Source of the DNA: Streptomyces sp. NBC_00094
GTDB taxonomy: Bacteria; Actinomycetota; Actinomycetes; Streptomycetales; Streptomycetaceae
Direction: 5' to 3'
Assembly: GCF_026343125.1 (NCBI RefSeq)
Contig: NZ_JAPEMB010000001.1
Location: forward strand, 1,240,001 to 1,304,000
Length of the DNA stretch: 64,000 nucleotides
Both the position numbers and the translations under genes were made by a program. The notes beneath the pieces are model-generated. The model was not told the DNA's origin and did no database searches. It saw only the letters and a list, made by a program, of their open reading frames with translations. Below are positions 1 through 9,000 of the stretch, piece by piece. Numbering within the stretch: position 1 is the stretch's first letter; every line of letters begins with the position of its first letter.

Positions 1-30
1 CGCCTGGTCGCGCTCGGCTTCGTCACTCAT
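1..30 (-). CDS. cvnC: DUF742 protein CvnC, 5' end only
   Basis: Only the first ten codons are in the window, starting MSDEAERDQA. Its place directly after a roadblock protein and a CvnA-type sensor matches the conserved cvnABCD order of Streptomyces 'conservons', where the third gene encodes a DUF742 protein that works with the roadblock protein and a Ras-like GTPase at the membrane. The assignment is by gene order and this short N-terminus only; the rest lies beyond the left edge. Confidence 0.6.
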   Translation of the reverse strand, partial: MSDEAERDQA

Positions 31-40
31 GCCGTCCCAC

Positions 41-490
41 TCACCCTCCGGTGGGCAGGCCGGTCCGGGGAGCCGTCGTGAGGTGGACCCCGACCCGCTT
101 CACCATGAGCGTCATCTCGTAGGCGACCTGGCCGACATCGGAGTCGGCGTCGGCCAGGACGGCCAGGCAGCTGCCGTCCCCGGCGGCCGTCACGAAGAGG
201 AACGCGTCCTCGAGTTCGACGACGGTCTGACGGACCCTGCCCGCCTCGAAGTGGCGTCCGACGCCCTTGGCGAGGCTGTGGAAGCCGGAGGCGACGGCGG
301 CCAGGTGCTCGCCGTCCTCGCGGGTCAGCTCCTGGGAGGCGCCGGTGGGCAGCCCGTCGCTGGAGAGCACCAGGGCCTTACGGATGGACCCGACCCGCTG
401 GACGAGCTCGTCGAGGAGCCAGTTCAGCTCGCCGTTTCCGTGTCCGCGTCCGGCGGTGGTGCTGGGTGCTGCGGCGTTCGGTGCGGTCAT
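41..490 (-). CDS. cvnB: Roadblock/LC7 domain protein CvnB
   Basis: A 149-aa protein (MTAPNAAAPST...) of roadblock/LC7 type. After a Pro/Ser/Gly-rich N-terminus of about 20 residues comes the typical domain: NWLLDELVQRV, ALVLSSDGLP, then LAAVASGFHSLAKG and a C-terminal strand/helix pair. Such proteins act as regulators of small GTPases. In the cvn complex CvnB is thought to bridge the membrane sensor CvnA and the GTPase CvnD. Its ATG overlaps the stop of the preceding sensor gene in an ATGA, so the two are translationally coupled. Function in signalling is known for the family; the signal sensed here cannot be read from the sequence. Confidence 0.93.
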   Translation of the reverse strand: MTAPNAAAPSTTAGRGHGNGELNWLLDELVQRVGSIRKALVLSSDGLPTGASQELTREDGEHLAAVASGFHSLAKGVGRHFEAGRVRQTVVELEDAFLFVTAAGDGSCLAVLADADSDVGQVAYEMTLMVKRVGVHLTTAPRTGLPTGG

Positions 491-3381
491 CGACCGTCCC
501 CCTCGGGTGTCGTTCCTGGTGCTGACGTGTCGTCCGGGTCCGCGGTGTGCTGCCGTCCGCGCTGCCAGCCGCGCTGCATGGCGGCCATGCGGGCGCGTAC
601 TTCCTCGGCGTCGCGCTCGAAGGACTCGGGCCCGGCGTCCGCGACGGCCGGGCGGTCGTCGGAGTGCGCTCCGGCACCGCGGCCGGCCTGACCCTCGGAC
701 TCGCGCAGCTGGGGCGCGAGGTTGGCCTGGCGGACGCGGCGGGGCAGCCCGCCGAACGCCTCGGGGCCGTCCGCCGCCACGGCACCGTCCAGGGGTACGG
801 GACGCTGCGGGCGTACGAGACCGTGCGGGGGTACGGGACCCTGCGGGGGTACGGGACCTTCCGGCGGTACGGGGACGAGGGTCGGGCCCGAGGTGAGGGA
901 CGGGCCGTGGCCCTGCGGCGGTACCGGGCCGGAGTCCGGGCGGGTGCCGCGGGCGGCGGAACGATACTCCTCGGGCTCCCGGCCCGGCGCGGGGTGCGAC
1001 CGGCCCGGCTCGTCGACGCGACGGCCGTGGTCCACGACGAGCATCGGGGTGTGGCGGCGCGGCAGCAGTACGGGACCGGGCGCGGCGCCGTCGGGGCGCG
1101 CGTCCTCGTCGTCGCGTCCGGTCGCCCGGTCGGGGACCTGCTGGTGCTGCTCGCCGGCGGGCGCGGGCGCGAGGCCGGAGCGACGGCGGTCGCGGGGCCG
1201 GAAGAGGCCGCCGCGCTCGCTCTCGGTGTCGAGGAGGTCCGCGGACCGGTCGAAGAGCACGTCGAACTCGTCGGCGCCGAGCGGAGCCTCCAGTTCGACG
1301 GGTCCGTCCAGGGCTCCGGGGGCCTCGGTCACGTCCGGGACCCGGGCGAGCACGGGACGGCGGGTGGGGAGCTGGGCGGGGCCTGCCGCGTCCCCGTCGG
1401 TCGCGTCGGTGCCGTCGGCGGCGCGGTCCGGGGACGTGGAGTCCGTGTTCTTGCGGTCCAGGCGGAATCCGGCGCCCTGGGTCTCGGGGGCGTCGGTGAG
1501 CAGCGCGGCCGGGATGAAGACGACCGCGGTGGTGCCTCCGTACGGGGAGGTCTGGAGCGAGACCCGGACGTTCTGCCGCTGGGCGAGCCGGCTGACCACG
1601 AAGAGGCCGAGGCGGTCGGTGTCCGAGAGCTCGAACTCGGGGGTCTCGGCGAGCCGGAGGTTGGCGTCGAGCAGGGCGTCGGGGTTCATGCCGAGGCCGC
1701 GGTCGTGGATCTCCAGGGTGAAGCCGTTGGCGACGCGCTCGCCGAGCACCTGCACGGCGGTGTGCGGGGGCGAGAACACCGTGGCGTTCTCCAGGAGTTC
1801 CGCGATGAGGTGGGTGAGGTCCGCGACGGCGGGGCCGCCCACGCCGAGGCGGGGCAGTCGGCGCACCTCGATCCGCTCGTAGTCCTCGACCTCGGCGACG
1901 GCGGCGCGGACCACGTCCATGAGCTGGACGGGCTTGCGCCACTGCCGGGAGGGCGCGGCGCCGGAGAGGATGACGAGACCCTCGGCGTGCCGTCGCATAC
2001 GGGTGGTGAGGTGGTCGAGGCGGAAGAGGTCCGCGAGCTCGTCGGTGTCCTCCGTACGCCGTTCCATGGTGTCGAGGAGGGTGAGCTGACGGTGGAGCAG
2101 GACCTGGTTGCGGCGGGCGAGGTTGACGAACACCTCGGAGACCCCGCGTCGCAGCTCCGACTGCTTGACCGCGGCCTCGACGGCGGCGCGCTGGAGGGTG
2201 TTGAGGGCCTGGCCCACCTGGCCGACCTCGTCCTGCCCGTACCGCAGGTGGGGCACTTCGGTCACGACGTCGACGTGCTCGCCCGCGGCGAGCCGGCGCA
2301 TGACGCTCGGCAGGCGCACTCCGGAGACCTCCTGGGCCTCCTTCTGCAGGCGGCGCAGGTCGTGGACGAGGGAGCGGCCGATGCGGACGGAGATGACGAC
2401 GGAGGCGAGGAGGGCGAGGAAGCCGAGGACGCCGGCGACGCCGACCTTGAGGAGCACGCTGTAGGCGGCGGGCTGCACGCGGTCCTGGTAGCGGTCGCCC
2501 GCCGCGGTGTTGTCGCGGGCCAGGTCGTCCAGGACGGGGCTGGCCTCGTCCTGCCAGTAGGAGGCGGTGACGGCGCGCGGTTCGTCGGTGGGACCCTCTT
2601 CGATGATCGCGTTCTCGGCGGAGCGCAGGGCGGCGGTCTCGGGGCCGGCCCAGTACTTCTCGAACCGTTCGCGCTCGGAGGTCGGCAGGAGTTCGAGGTT
2701 GACCTCGTAGAACTGCTGCCGGTTGGCGACGAGGTCGGATATCGCGCGGATCTCCGGGGCGGTGACCCGGTCCGCGACGAGCGCGGAGAGGACGAGGGCG
2801 TCCTCGCGGGAGAGCAGCTCCCGGGCGCGGGTCACGCCGACGAGGGCGCGGCCCTGCTTGTCCATCTCCACGTTCTCGAGGGCGTGGAGGGTGATGAGGA
2901 AGCTGTAGCAGGGGTCGACGAGCCGGTTGTAGAACTCGAGGGCCTGGATGCGGCCGATGCCGCGCTTCTCGACGGAGCGGCGCAGGGAGGCGAGGTCGTC
3001 CAGCGCTTCGAGGAGGGAGTTGAGCCGCTGCGTGGTGACGGGCCTCATCTCGTCGCGTACGCCGGGGTCGGCGGCGTTCGCGCGGATGCGGGCGATCTGC
3101 CGGTCGGTGGCGCGGCGGGTCTCGCGCAGGGAGGCGAGGGTGGTGGATCCGCGCGGGTCGGCGAGGTAGATGAGCGACTGGCGGCGTTCGAGCTGGATGA
3201 CCCGTGCGGTGTCCTCCAGCGGGTAGCCGATCTTCTCGACGATGTAGGCGACGTCGAGGAGCTGGTCGGCCTCGCGGCCCGTCAGGACCGTCGCGAAGCC
3301 CCACAGGCCGGTCAGGGAGACGAGCGGTACGAGGAGCAACGCCACGATCTTCCGGCGGATGGACTTCCCGCGAAAGCGCAT
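487..3381 (-). CDS. cvnA: Nitrate/nitrite-sensor-like ATPase CvnA
   Basis: A 964-aa membrane sensor. I chose the ATG giving MRFRGKSIRRK because GGGGGAGG lies directly upstream and the residues before it are not conserved-looking. A first membrane helix (residues about 12-34) is followed by a roughly 270-residue extracytoplasmic NIT-like sensing region, a second helix (GVAGVLGFLALLASVVIS), a HAMP-like segment, and a histidine-kinase-type ATPase region with the N-box ELLENATVFSPP and later G-boxes. The C-terminal 300 residues are Pro/Arg-rich and low in complexity, with repeated V-P/R-P motifs (GPVPPQGPVPPHG). In S. coelicolor and S. griseus CvnA is the sensor of a G-protein-coupled-like complex; whether this copy phosphorylates anything is unknown. 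Confidence 0.92.
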   Translation of the reverse strand: MRFRGKSIRRKIVALLLVPLVSLTGLWGFATVLTGREADQLLDVAYIVEKIGYPLEDTARVIQLERRQSLIYLADPRGSTTLASLRETRRATDRQIARIRANAADPGVRDEMRPVTTQRLNSLLEALDDLASLRRSVEKRGIGRIQALEFYNRLVDPCYSFLITLHALENVEMDKQGRALVGVTRARELLSREDALVLSALVADRVTAPEIRAISDLVANRQQFYEVNLELLPTSERERFEKYWAGPETAALRSAENAIIEEGPTDEPRAVTASYWQDEASPVLDDLARDNTAAGDRYQDRVQPAAYSVLLKVGVAGVLGFLALLASVVISVRIGRSLVHDLRRLQKEAQEVSGVRLPSVMRRLAAGEHVDVVTEVPHLRYGQDEVGQVGQALNTLQRAAVEAAVKQSELRRGVSEVFVNLARRNQVLLHRQLTLLDTMERRTEDTDELADLFRLDHLTTRMRRHAEGLVILSGAAPSRQWRKPVQLMDVVRAAVAEVEDYERIEVRRLPRLGVGGPAVADLTHLIAELLENATVFSPPHTAVQVLGERVANGFTLEIHDRGLGMNPDALLDANLRLAETPEFELSDTDRLGLFVVSRLAQRQNVRVSLQTSPYGGTTAVVFIPAALLTDAPETQGAGFRLDRKNTDSTSPDRAADGTDATDGDAAGPAQLPTRRPVLARVPDVTEAPGALDGPVELEAPLGADEFDVLFDRSADLLDTESERGGLFRPRDRRRSGLAPAPAGEQHQQVPDRATGRDDEDARPDGAAPGPVLLPRRHTPMLVVDHGRRVDEPGRSHPAPGREPEEYRSAARGTRPDSGPVPPQGHGPSLTSGPTLVPVPPEGPVPPQGPVPPHGLVRPQRPVPLDGAVAADGPEAFGGLPRRVRQANLAPQLRESEGQAGRGAGAHSDDRPAVADAGPESFERDAEEVRARMAAMQRGWQRGRQHTADPDDTSAPGTTPEGDGR

Positions 3382-3828
3382 GGCCTCCCCCAGCTCGGCC
3401 CCCGCGCACCACGGGGGTCCTTCACGTTCGTGACGTCGCGCGTCAACACGCGGCGTCAACCTTCGGTTTCAAACAAACGGCGGCGTGAGCCTACTACTGC
3501 ATCACGGCCATCCCGAAGGCATGTCCGAGCGATTTTCAGCCTGTCGAGTGAGTGTTGATCATGACTTGTCCCGGTATTCGGGGAGTTGGGATCGGCCATT
3601 GTGGTGGAGGACACCTGATGGTGTGCCATTTCTCCCGCCTGCGGAGATGGCTGGAACTCTGCGTTCCGCTCCGGCCGGTTTCACATTCCGTCCAGTTCAC
3701 CCCGGGACGGGCGAAACCTTTTCCCTCTCTCGTGCGTCAATAAGTACGGGGAGGGTTCTGTCCGCGTAAAGGCACTCTCAGCGGGCAGCCAACCCTGGAG
3801 TCGTTCGGTGGTGGGGAGTGACAGGACA
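3382..3828. other. Intergenic region, divergent promoters expected
   Basis: About 450 bp between the divergently read cvnA and a small membrane protein gene. It must hold promoters for both. On the minus strand two TTGACG boxes lie near 3440-3460, but I see no convincing -10 box at the right distance. A GC hairpin (CCCCCG...CGGGGG) lies in the cvnA leader near 3399-3417. On the plus strand the stretch near 3740-3775 is relatively AT-rich. I see no open frame that looks coding. Confidence 0.4.
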
Positions 3829-4197
3829 ATGGAACACGAGTCGCGGTCGGCGCGGCAGTTGTGGGTGGACGACGAGAAGGGCCGGCAGCGGATGCCCGAT
3901 CCGGTCCGTACCGCGGCCGTACGGGCCGTGATGATCACGTCCGTGACGCTCATCCAGGCGGTGGTGGCCTTCTTCTGCTCCGTCGCGGGGTCATGGCTGG
4001 CCTTCCCGATGACGGTCAGCTCGGTGGCGTTCACGGTCGTGGCGACCTGGAGCGTCCTCGACGTCTGGATCACCCGTCAGGTGTGGCGCCAGCGCAACGG
4101 GGTCGTCTCGGAGCCGAGCAGCACGGCACGTCAACTGCGCCGAGAGCGGCGCGGGGAGAACCGGTCGGAGACGGCCCGGCTCTCCGAGGCGGCCTGA
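3829..4197 (+). CDS. Small two-helix membrane protein, unknown function
   Basis: A 122-aa protein with two adjacent predicted membrane helices (residues about 28-50 and 55-75, AVMITSVTLIQAVVAFFCSV and PMTVSSVAFTVVATWSVLDV) and a strongly basic C-terminal tail (RQLRRERRGENR). A GTG 21 bases upstream (3808) preceded by GGAG is an alternative start; I prefer the ATG because the residues start MEHESRSARQLWVDDE. I do not recognise a functional family. It was originally followed by a terminator hairpin that is now split by an insertion sequence. Confidence 0.65.
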   Translation: MEHESRSARQLWVDDEKGRQRMPDPVRTAAVRAVMITSVTLIQAVVAFFCSVAGSWLAFPMTVSSVAFTVVATWSVLDVWITRQVWRQRNGVVSEPSSTARQLRRERRGENRSETARLSEAA

Positions 4198-4215
4198 TCG
4201 GCAGTCGGACACGGT

Positions 4216-4233
4216 GAGCGGCCCGGTCCCCTT
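4216..4233. terminator. Left arm of terminator hairpin split by the insertion sequence
   Basis: GAGCGGCCCGG followed by TCCCCTT. The matching arm GGGGG then CCGGGCCGCTC lies at 6022-6037, on the other side of the insertion sequence. Removing the element rejoins a 16-bp stem (11 perfect outer pairs, one G-T pair, four inner pairs) around a two-base centre. It lies between two convergent genes, so it was probably a bidirectional terminator. Confidence 0.75.
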
Positions 4234-4254
4234 GGGGACGCTGTTGGTTAATTC
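4234..4254 (+). repeat. IS left inverted repeat
   Basis: Starts GGGGACGCTGTTGGT and matches the reverse complement of the right repeat at 20 of 21 positions (one T/C difference at position 16). With the flanking bases it forms a small perfect palindrome, GTCCCC-TT-GGGGAC, across the insertion boundary. Confidence 0.9.
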
Positions 4255-4267
4255 GGGCCCGTGCGTG

Positions 4268-4310
4268 ACGTCGGCCTTCCAGACCTGGTTGTGGTCTGGA
4301 AGGCCGACGT
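4268..4310 (+). terminator. Hairpin inside the IS left end, before the transposase
   Basis: Perfect 18-bp inverted repeat (ACGTCGGCCTTCCAGACC and its complement) with a 7-base loop. Similar structures in other insertion sequences stop or silence transcripts entering from outside; here it would lie about 20 bases ahead of the transposase start codon. The role is inferred. Confidence 0.7.
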
Positions 4311-4331
4311 TGTCGTATGGGGTGGGTTCGG

Positions 4332-5984
4332 GTGTCGTTGCAGTCGAAGGGGTCGGGGGAGATCCCGGCGGAGACGGTGCGGGTGGCGCGGGCCGCGTTC
4401 CCGAAGGGCAGTCTTGCGATCCGGGTGAGGGACGAGCTGGGGCCGCTGTTCACGGACGAGGAGTTCGCGGACCTGTTCCCGGCACGGGGCAGGCCTGCGT
4501 GGTCACCGGGCCGGCTCGCGCTGGTGCTGGTGTTGCAGTTCGTCGAGGGCCTGACCGACCGGCAGGCCGCGGAAGCCGTGCGGGCCAGGATCGACTACAA
4601 GTACGCCCTCGGTCTGGACCTGGGTGATCCGGGTTTCGATTTCTCGGTGCTCTCGGAGTTCAGGGACCGTCTGACCGGTGCGGATGCCGGGCGCCGGGTG
4701 CTGGACGGCATCCTCGCCGGATGCCGTGAGAAGGGACTGCTGAAGAGTTCCGGCCGCGCTCGCACCGACTCCACCCACGTGGAATCCTCAGCCCGGGCCC
4801 TGAACTGGCTGGAGCTGGTCACCGAGACACTGAGGTCGGCGCTGAACGCCATGGCCGAGGCCGCTCCCGACTGGCTGACCGGGGTCAGTGATCCGGAGTG
4901 GTTCAAGCACTACGCCACCCGGGCGGAGGATTCCCGCTTCCCCAAGGCCCGGGCGGCGAGAGATGCCGTGGGCCGTCGCGTCGGCATCGACGGGACGCGT
5001 CTGCTGGAAGCAGTCCTCTCCGCCGACACTCCTCCTGGGCTGGTGGTTCTGCCGGAGGTCGAGATCCTGCGCCAGGTCTGGGTCCAGCACTTCCACCTGG
5101 TCGAAGGCGAGGTGCAGCGGCGTGCCCCAAAAGACCGCCCGCCAGGCGCGTTACGCCTGGTCACCCCCTATGACATCGAAGCCAGGGCCAGCGGGAAACG
5201 CGACATCCTCTGGGACGGCTACAAGGTCCACCTGACGGAAACCTGCGAGCCCGACAGCCCGAACCTGATCACGAACGTCACCACCACCATGGCCACCGTT
5301 CCCGACAACGCGATAGCCGGCGCCATCCACGCCGACCTCTCCCGCCGGGACTGCCTTCCGGCCGAGCACTGGGTCGATGCCGGATATCCCACGGCGTCAC
5401 AGATCGTCGCCGCCCAGCAGGACCACGGTGTCGCGCTGCACGGCCCGGTCCAGGCCAACACCAGTGCCCAGACCAGCGCCAAGGGCGGCTACGACCAGGA
5501 GGCATTCACCATCGACTGGGACGCCAAGCAGGTCACCTGCCCCAGTGGACAGACCAGCCGAACCTGGAGCAACCGGCTCTCCCAGCAAGGGCTCCCCGTC
5601 ATCAGAGTGATGTTCTCGGCGAAGGACTGCCGCCCCTGCCCCGAGCGGACCCAGTGCATCAGCTCACCCACTCGCGAACGGCGCGAACTACGCCTGCGCC
5701 ACCACGACGAACACCACGTCCTGCGAGCCGCCAGAACCGAGCAGCAGACCGACCAGTGGAAGAACCGCTACCAGATCCGTGCCGGCGTCGAGGGCACCAT
5801 CTCCCAAGGCATCCTGCGCTGCGGCCTGCGCAGATCCCGCTACCGAGGTCTGACCAAGACCAGTCTCCAGCACCAGCTCACCGGTGCCGCCATTAACCTC
5901 GCCCGCATCGACGCCCACCTCACCGGCCAACGCAGAGCCCCCACCCGGATCAGCCCCTTCGCAGCACTCCGCCCCGCTGGATGA
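4332..5984 (+). CDS. IS1182-family transposase
   Basis: A 550-aa DDE-type transposase. The GTG start (MSLQSKGSGEIP) fits the usual IS1182 N-terminus; an in-frame ATG 15 bases upstream would add MGWVR but has no ribosome binding site. Recognisable parts are the N-terminal helical domain (RVARAAFPKGS...LGPLFTDEEF), a first catalytic Asp in RTDSTHVESSARALN, a second in WVDAGYPTA, a cysteine-rich insertion (CRPCPERTQC), and the Glu-containing C-terminal block GVEGTISQGILRCGLRRSRYRG. Length is normal for the family and no frame is broken. One TTA codon is present (5151-5153), which would tie expression to bldA tRNA. Confidence 0.93.
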   Translation: MSLQSKGSGEIPAETVRVARAAFPKGSLAIRVRDELGPLFTDEEFADLFPARGRPAWSPGRLALVLVLQFVEGLTDRQAAEAVRARIDYKYALGLDLGDPGFDFSVLSEFRDRLTGADAGRRVLDGILAGCREKGLLKSSGRARTDSTHVESSARALNWLELVTETLRSALNAMAEAAPDWLTGVSDPEWFKHYATRAEDSRFPKARAARDAVGRRVGIDGTRLLEAVLSADTPPGLVVLPEVEILRQVWVQHFHLVEGEVQRRAPKDRPPGALRLVTPYDIEARASGKRDILWDGYKVHLTETCEPDSPNLITNVTTTMATVPDNAIAGAIHADLSRRDCLPAEHWVDAGYPTASQIVAAQQDHGVALHGPVQANTSAQTSAKGGYDQEAFTIDWDAKQVTCPSGQTSRTWSNRLSQQGLPVIRVMFSAKDCRPCPERTQCISSPTRERRELRLRHHDEHHVLRAARTEQQTDQWKNRYQIRAGVEGTISQGILRCGLRRSRYRGLTKTSLQHQLTGAAINLARIDAHLTGQRRAPTRISPFAALRPAG

Positions 5985-5999
5985 CATCCAGCGGGGCGG
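5969..5999 (+). terminator. Terminator hairpin at the transposase stop codon
   Basis: 14-bp perfect stem CCGCCCCGCTGGAT / ATCCAGCGGGGCGG with a 3-base loop. The transposase TGA lies in the stem-loop itself, and the hairpin abuts the right inverted repeat. It probably ends the transposase transcript. Confidence 0.75.
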
Positions 6000-6019
6000 A
6001 ATTGACCAACAGCGTCCCC
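5999..6019 (-). repeat. IS right inverted repeat
   Basis: Reverse complement starts GGGGACGCTGTTGGT; 20 of 21 positions match the left repeat. Immediately outside it TTGGGGG begins the right arm of the disrupted terminator. Confidence 0.9.
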
Positions 6020-6021
6020 TT

Positions 6022-6037
6022 GGGGGCCGGGCCGCTC
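6022..6037. terminator. Right arm of terminator hairpin split by the insertion sequence
   Basis: GGGGG then CCGGGCCGCTC, the exact partner of the arm at 4216-4231. On the minus strand it lies eleven bases beyond the stop codon of the SMC-like gene, the right place for that operon's terminator. Confidence 0.75.
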
Positions 6038-6047
6038 TGTCGTTCCG

Positions 6048-9000
6048 TCAGGAGGAGGCCGGCGGTGCGGTGGGGTCGTCGGAGGCGTGTCGGCGGAACA
6101 TGCGCGTCGCCGTGATCTCGCCGTGGATCGACTCGCCCTCCCCCGCAGCCTGCGGAAGGCCCGGACGCAGGTGCTCCTCCACGCTGATGTACTTGAGTCC
6201 GGCCCGCAGGTCGGCGTCGTTGCGCAGCCGGATCACCAGCGGGAACTCGGCGAGCGCCGTCGTGTCGAACAGGCCCGTCGTGTACAGCAGCTGGACGCCG
6301 AGCGCGTCCGACACCGCCCGCTGGAGTTCGAGCAGATACGTGGCGTTGGCGCGGCCGATCGGGTTGTCCAGGAACAGCGTGCCCGCGTGCCGGTGCTTGT
6401 CGCGGCCCCGGTCGTTGGAACGGAGCGCCGCCATCGTGCAGTACAGGGCGATGGCCGCGGTGAGCAGCTGGCCGCCGGAGAAGACGTCGCCCATCTGACC
6501 GACGGGCACGCGCTCGGCGCGCAGCACCGCGTCCGGCTTGAGGATCTCGACGGAGACGCCCTTGGGTTCGAGCGCCGCCTGGACGCCCCGCAGCAGCAGG
6601 GACATACCGTCACGGCGCAGGTCCGCGTTCTTCTTGACGGCGGCGCGGGTCGCCTCGTCGACGACTTCGCCGAGCCGCTCCGCGAGGGACGCCTGGTCGG
6701 GCTCCTCGAAGCGGATCCGCAGGAACTCCTGGCCCGACCACTCGCCGAGCCCCTCCGGGAGACGGGAGAGCCGCTGCGCGGAGCGGAGGGTCGCGAGCGA
6801 GGACTCCACGAGGCCGCGGAGCCGGTCCACGATCGAGTCCCGGTTGCGCTCCAGCTGCTCCAGCTCGTCCGTGAGGACCCGGAGCCGGGGCGCGAAGGCC
6901 TCGGCCCACTTGGCGGCGTGCTCGGGCAGCGCGGAGGCGGGCAGTTCGCGGATCTGCTGGCGCGCGGGGGTGCGGACCTGCTCGTAGCGGGTGGAGTTGG
7001 CGTGCCGTACGAGGATGTCGCTCGCCTCGCGCACGGCGGCGTCGGCGGCGGACAGCTCGGCGGTGCAGCCGCGCAGCGAGCGGCGCGCCTCGCCGGCCGT
7101 CGTACGGGCCTCCTCCAGGGTTCCGGTGTACGCCTCGGTCTCGTCCCGCTCCTCCTCCGTGTGGTCGCGGAGGAGGTCGCGCAGGAGGGCCGCCGTCTCG
7201 TCGAAGCCGCCCGCCGCGTCCTCGGCGGCCCGGTGGTCCCGGAGCAGCCCGGCGTGCGCGGCGCGCGCCGACTCCAGGGCGTCGGTACGGGCGGCGAGTT
7301 CGCCGGTCGCGGTACGGAGCAGGGCCTGGGCCTGTTCGGCGTCGGCGGGCACCCGGTCCTCGGGCAGCTCGGTGTGCGCCTCGCCGTCCTCGGGGGCCAG
7401 CCGCTCGGCCTCGCCGCGGAGCCGGCCGAGCTTCTCGCTCGCCTCGGTGGCGCGCGACTCCAGCATCTGCACCAGGGACTCGGCCCGGGCCGCGGCCGCC
7501 TGGCGGGAGGGGCTGTCGGCGCCGTCGGTGGACTCCAGGAGCTGTTCGGCGCGGATGCGGACCTTGTTGGTGAGACGGTCGAGCTCGGCGACGGCGGCGG
7601 ACTCGTCGCTCTCGGCGCGGGCCTGCTCGGCGCGCAGGTCTGCGCCGACACCGACCTTCTCGTACAGCTGGGAAGCGGCACGGTACGCCTCGCGGAGGGT
7701 GGGCAGCGCGGTACGGGGCGCGGCCGGGTCCTCCTCGGGCAGGGTGTCGGGGGCGCCGGCGATCTCGGCGCGCTCGGCGCGCAGGGCGCGGGCGGTGCGG
7801 TGGGCGTCGTCGGCGGCGCGCTGGGTCGCGCGACGGTCCTCGTCGGCGGCGCGGGCGCGCTCCAGGCACGTCTGGGCGCGGGCCTCGGACTCGGCGGCGT
7901 CGTCGGCGAGTTCGCGGAGCTTCGCCTGCCAGACGGACCGCTCGCGCAGCCGGAACGCCAGGCCGGCGAGGGCGTCGGCGACACGGCGGGCACGCTGGGC
8001 GGCCTCCTGGCGCTCGTCCCGGAGCTGCGCCGCCTCGGCGGCGGCCTCGTCGGCCTCGCCGCGCGCCGTACGGGCCTCGGCGAGGGTCGCGGCGGCGGCC
8101 TCGGCGGTCTCACGGGCGGTCGTGGCGACGGCGGCGAGTTCGGCGAGCATCCCCGGCGGGCAGTCGGCTCGCCAAGCCCCGATCCGGGAGGCGAGGGCAC
8201 GGTCGCCGGCGAGGCGGGCGGCGAGGGTACGGATCTCCTCGTCGCGGGCGGCCGCGCGGGCGCGCAGGGCATGCCGTTCCTCGTCGGCGGCCTGCTCGTC
8301 GTGCATGGCGGGGTTCGGCGGTACGAGGAAGACGCTGTGGACCCCGGTGTCCTCATGCTCGCCGGTCTCCTGGGCCGGTACGGGGGCGAGCAGGGCGGCG
8401 GCCGTGCCGACGGCCACGGTGGAGCGGGGCAGCAGGGCGGCCGTGCCGAGGACCTCGCGGGCGCGGCCGTACGAGACGGGGTCGGTGATCACGACACCGT
8501 CGACGAGCTCGGGGCGGGCGGCGAGGACCCGGGCGTGATCGGCGGGGTCCACGGACTGGGCGAGGTAGCGCCAGCCGGGGAGCGCCGGGATGCCCTGCTC
8601 GCCGAGGTACTCGACGGTGGCGAGGACGTCGGGCCCGGGCGGCAGCAGGCCGCCGTCGCCGAGGGCGCCGAGGATGCGGGAGTCGTCGGCCGCGGCGGTG
8701 CGGAGCTCGAAGAGCTGGCGCTCGGCGGAGGTGACGGCCTGGTCGAGCATGCCGCGCAGCTCGTCGGCGTACCGGTCGAACTCGGTGACGGTGAGCGGCC
8801 CCTGGGGGGCGGTCCCGGAACCGGGGGTGGTCTCGTTCTCGGCGGTCCCGTCCTCGGCCGCGCCCTCGGTGCCGTCCTGCGGGGCGGGGGCGCCGGTGGC
8901 GCCGGCGCGCTGGCCCGGGAGGGGGGAGCCGGCGGACGGGAGGCTCAGGAGTTCGGCGAGACGCTCCTCGGAGGCGAGGGACTCGGCGGCGCGGCGCTCC

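Larger units (their letters stand above)
4234..6019 (+). mobile_element. IS1182-family insertion sequence
   Basis: A complete 1.79-kb element. Terminal inverted repeats of 21 bp (GGGGACGCTGTTGG...) match at 20 of 21 positions. One transposase gene fills the inside. Direct repeats CCCCTTGGGG span both boundaries (4228-4237 and 6016-6025), so the exact target duplication is ambiguous; it may be as short as TT. Perfect hairpins lie just inside each end: an 18-bp stem before the transposase start and a 14-bp stem at its stop codon. The element looks intact and possibly active. Confidence 0.9.

Noticed and set aside
547..3558. A 1003-codon open frame on the plus strand opposite cvnA
   Set aside because: Antisense shadow of a high-GC gene; no ribosome binding site, and residues are a mix of repeats of Gly/Val/Glu typical of reversed codons.
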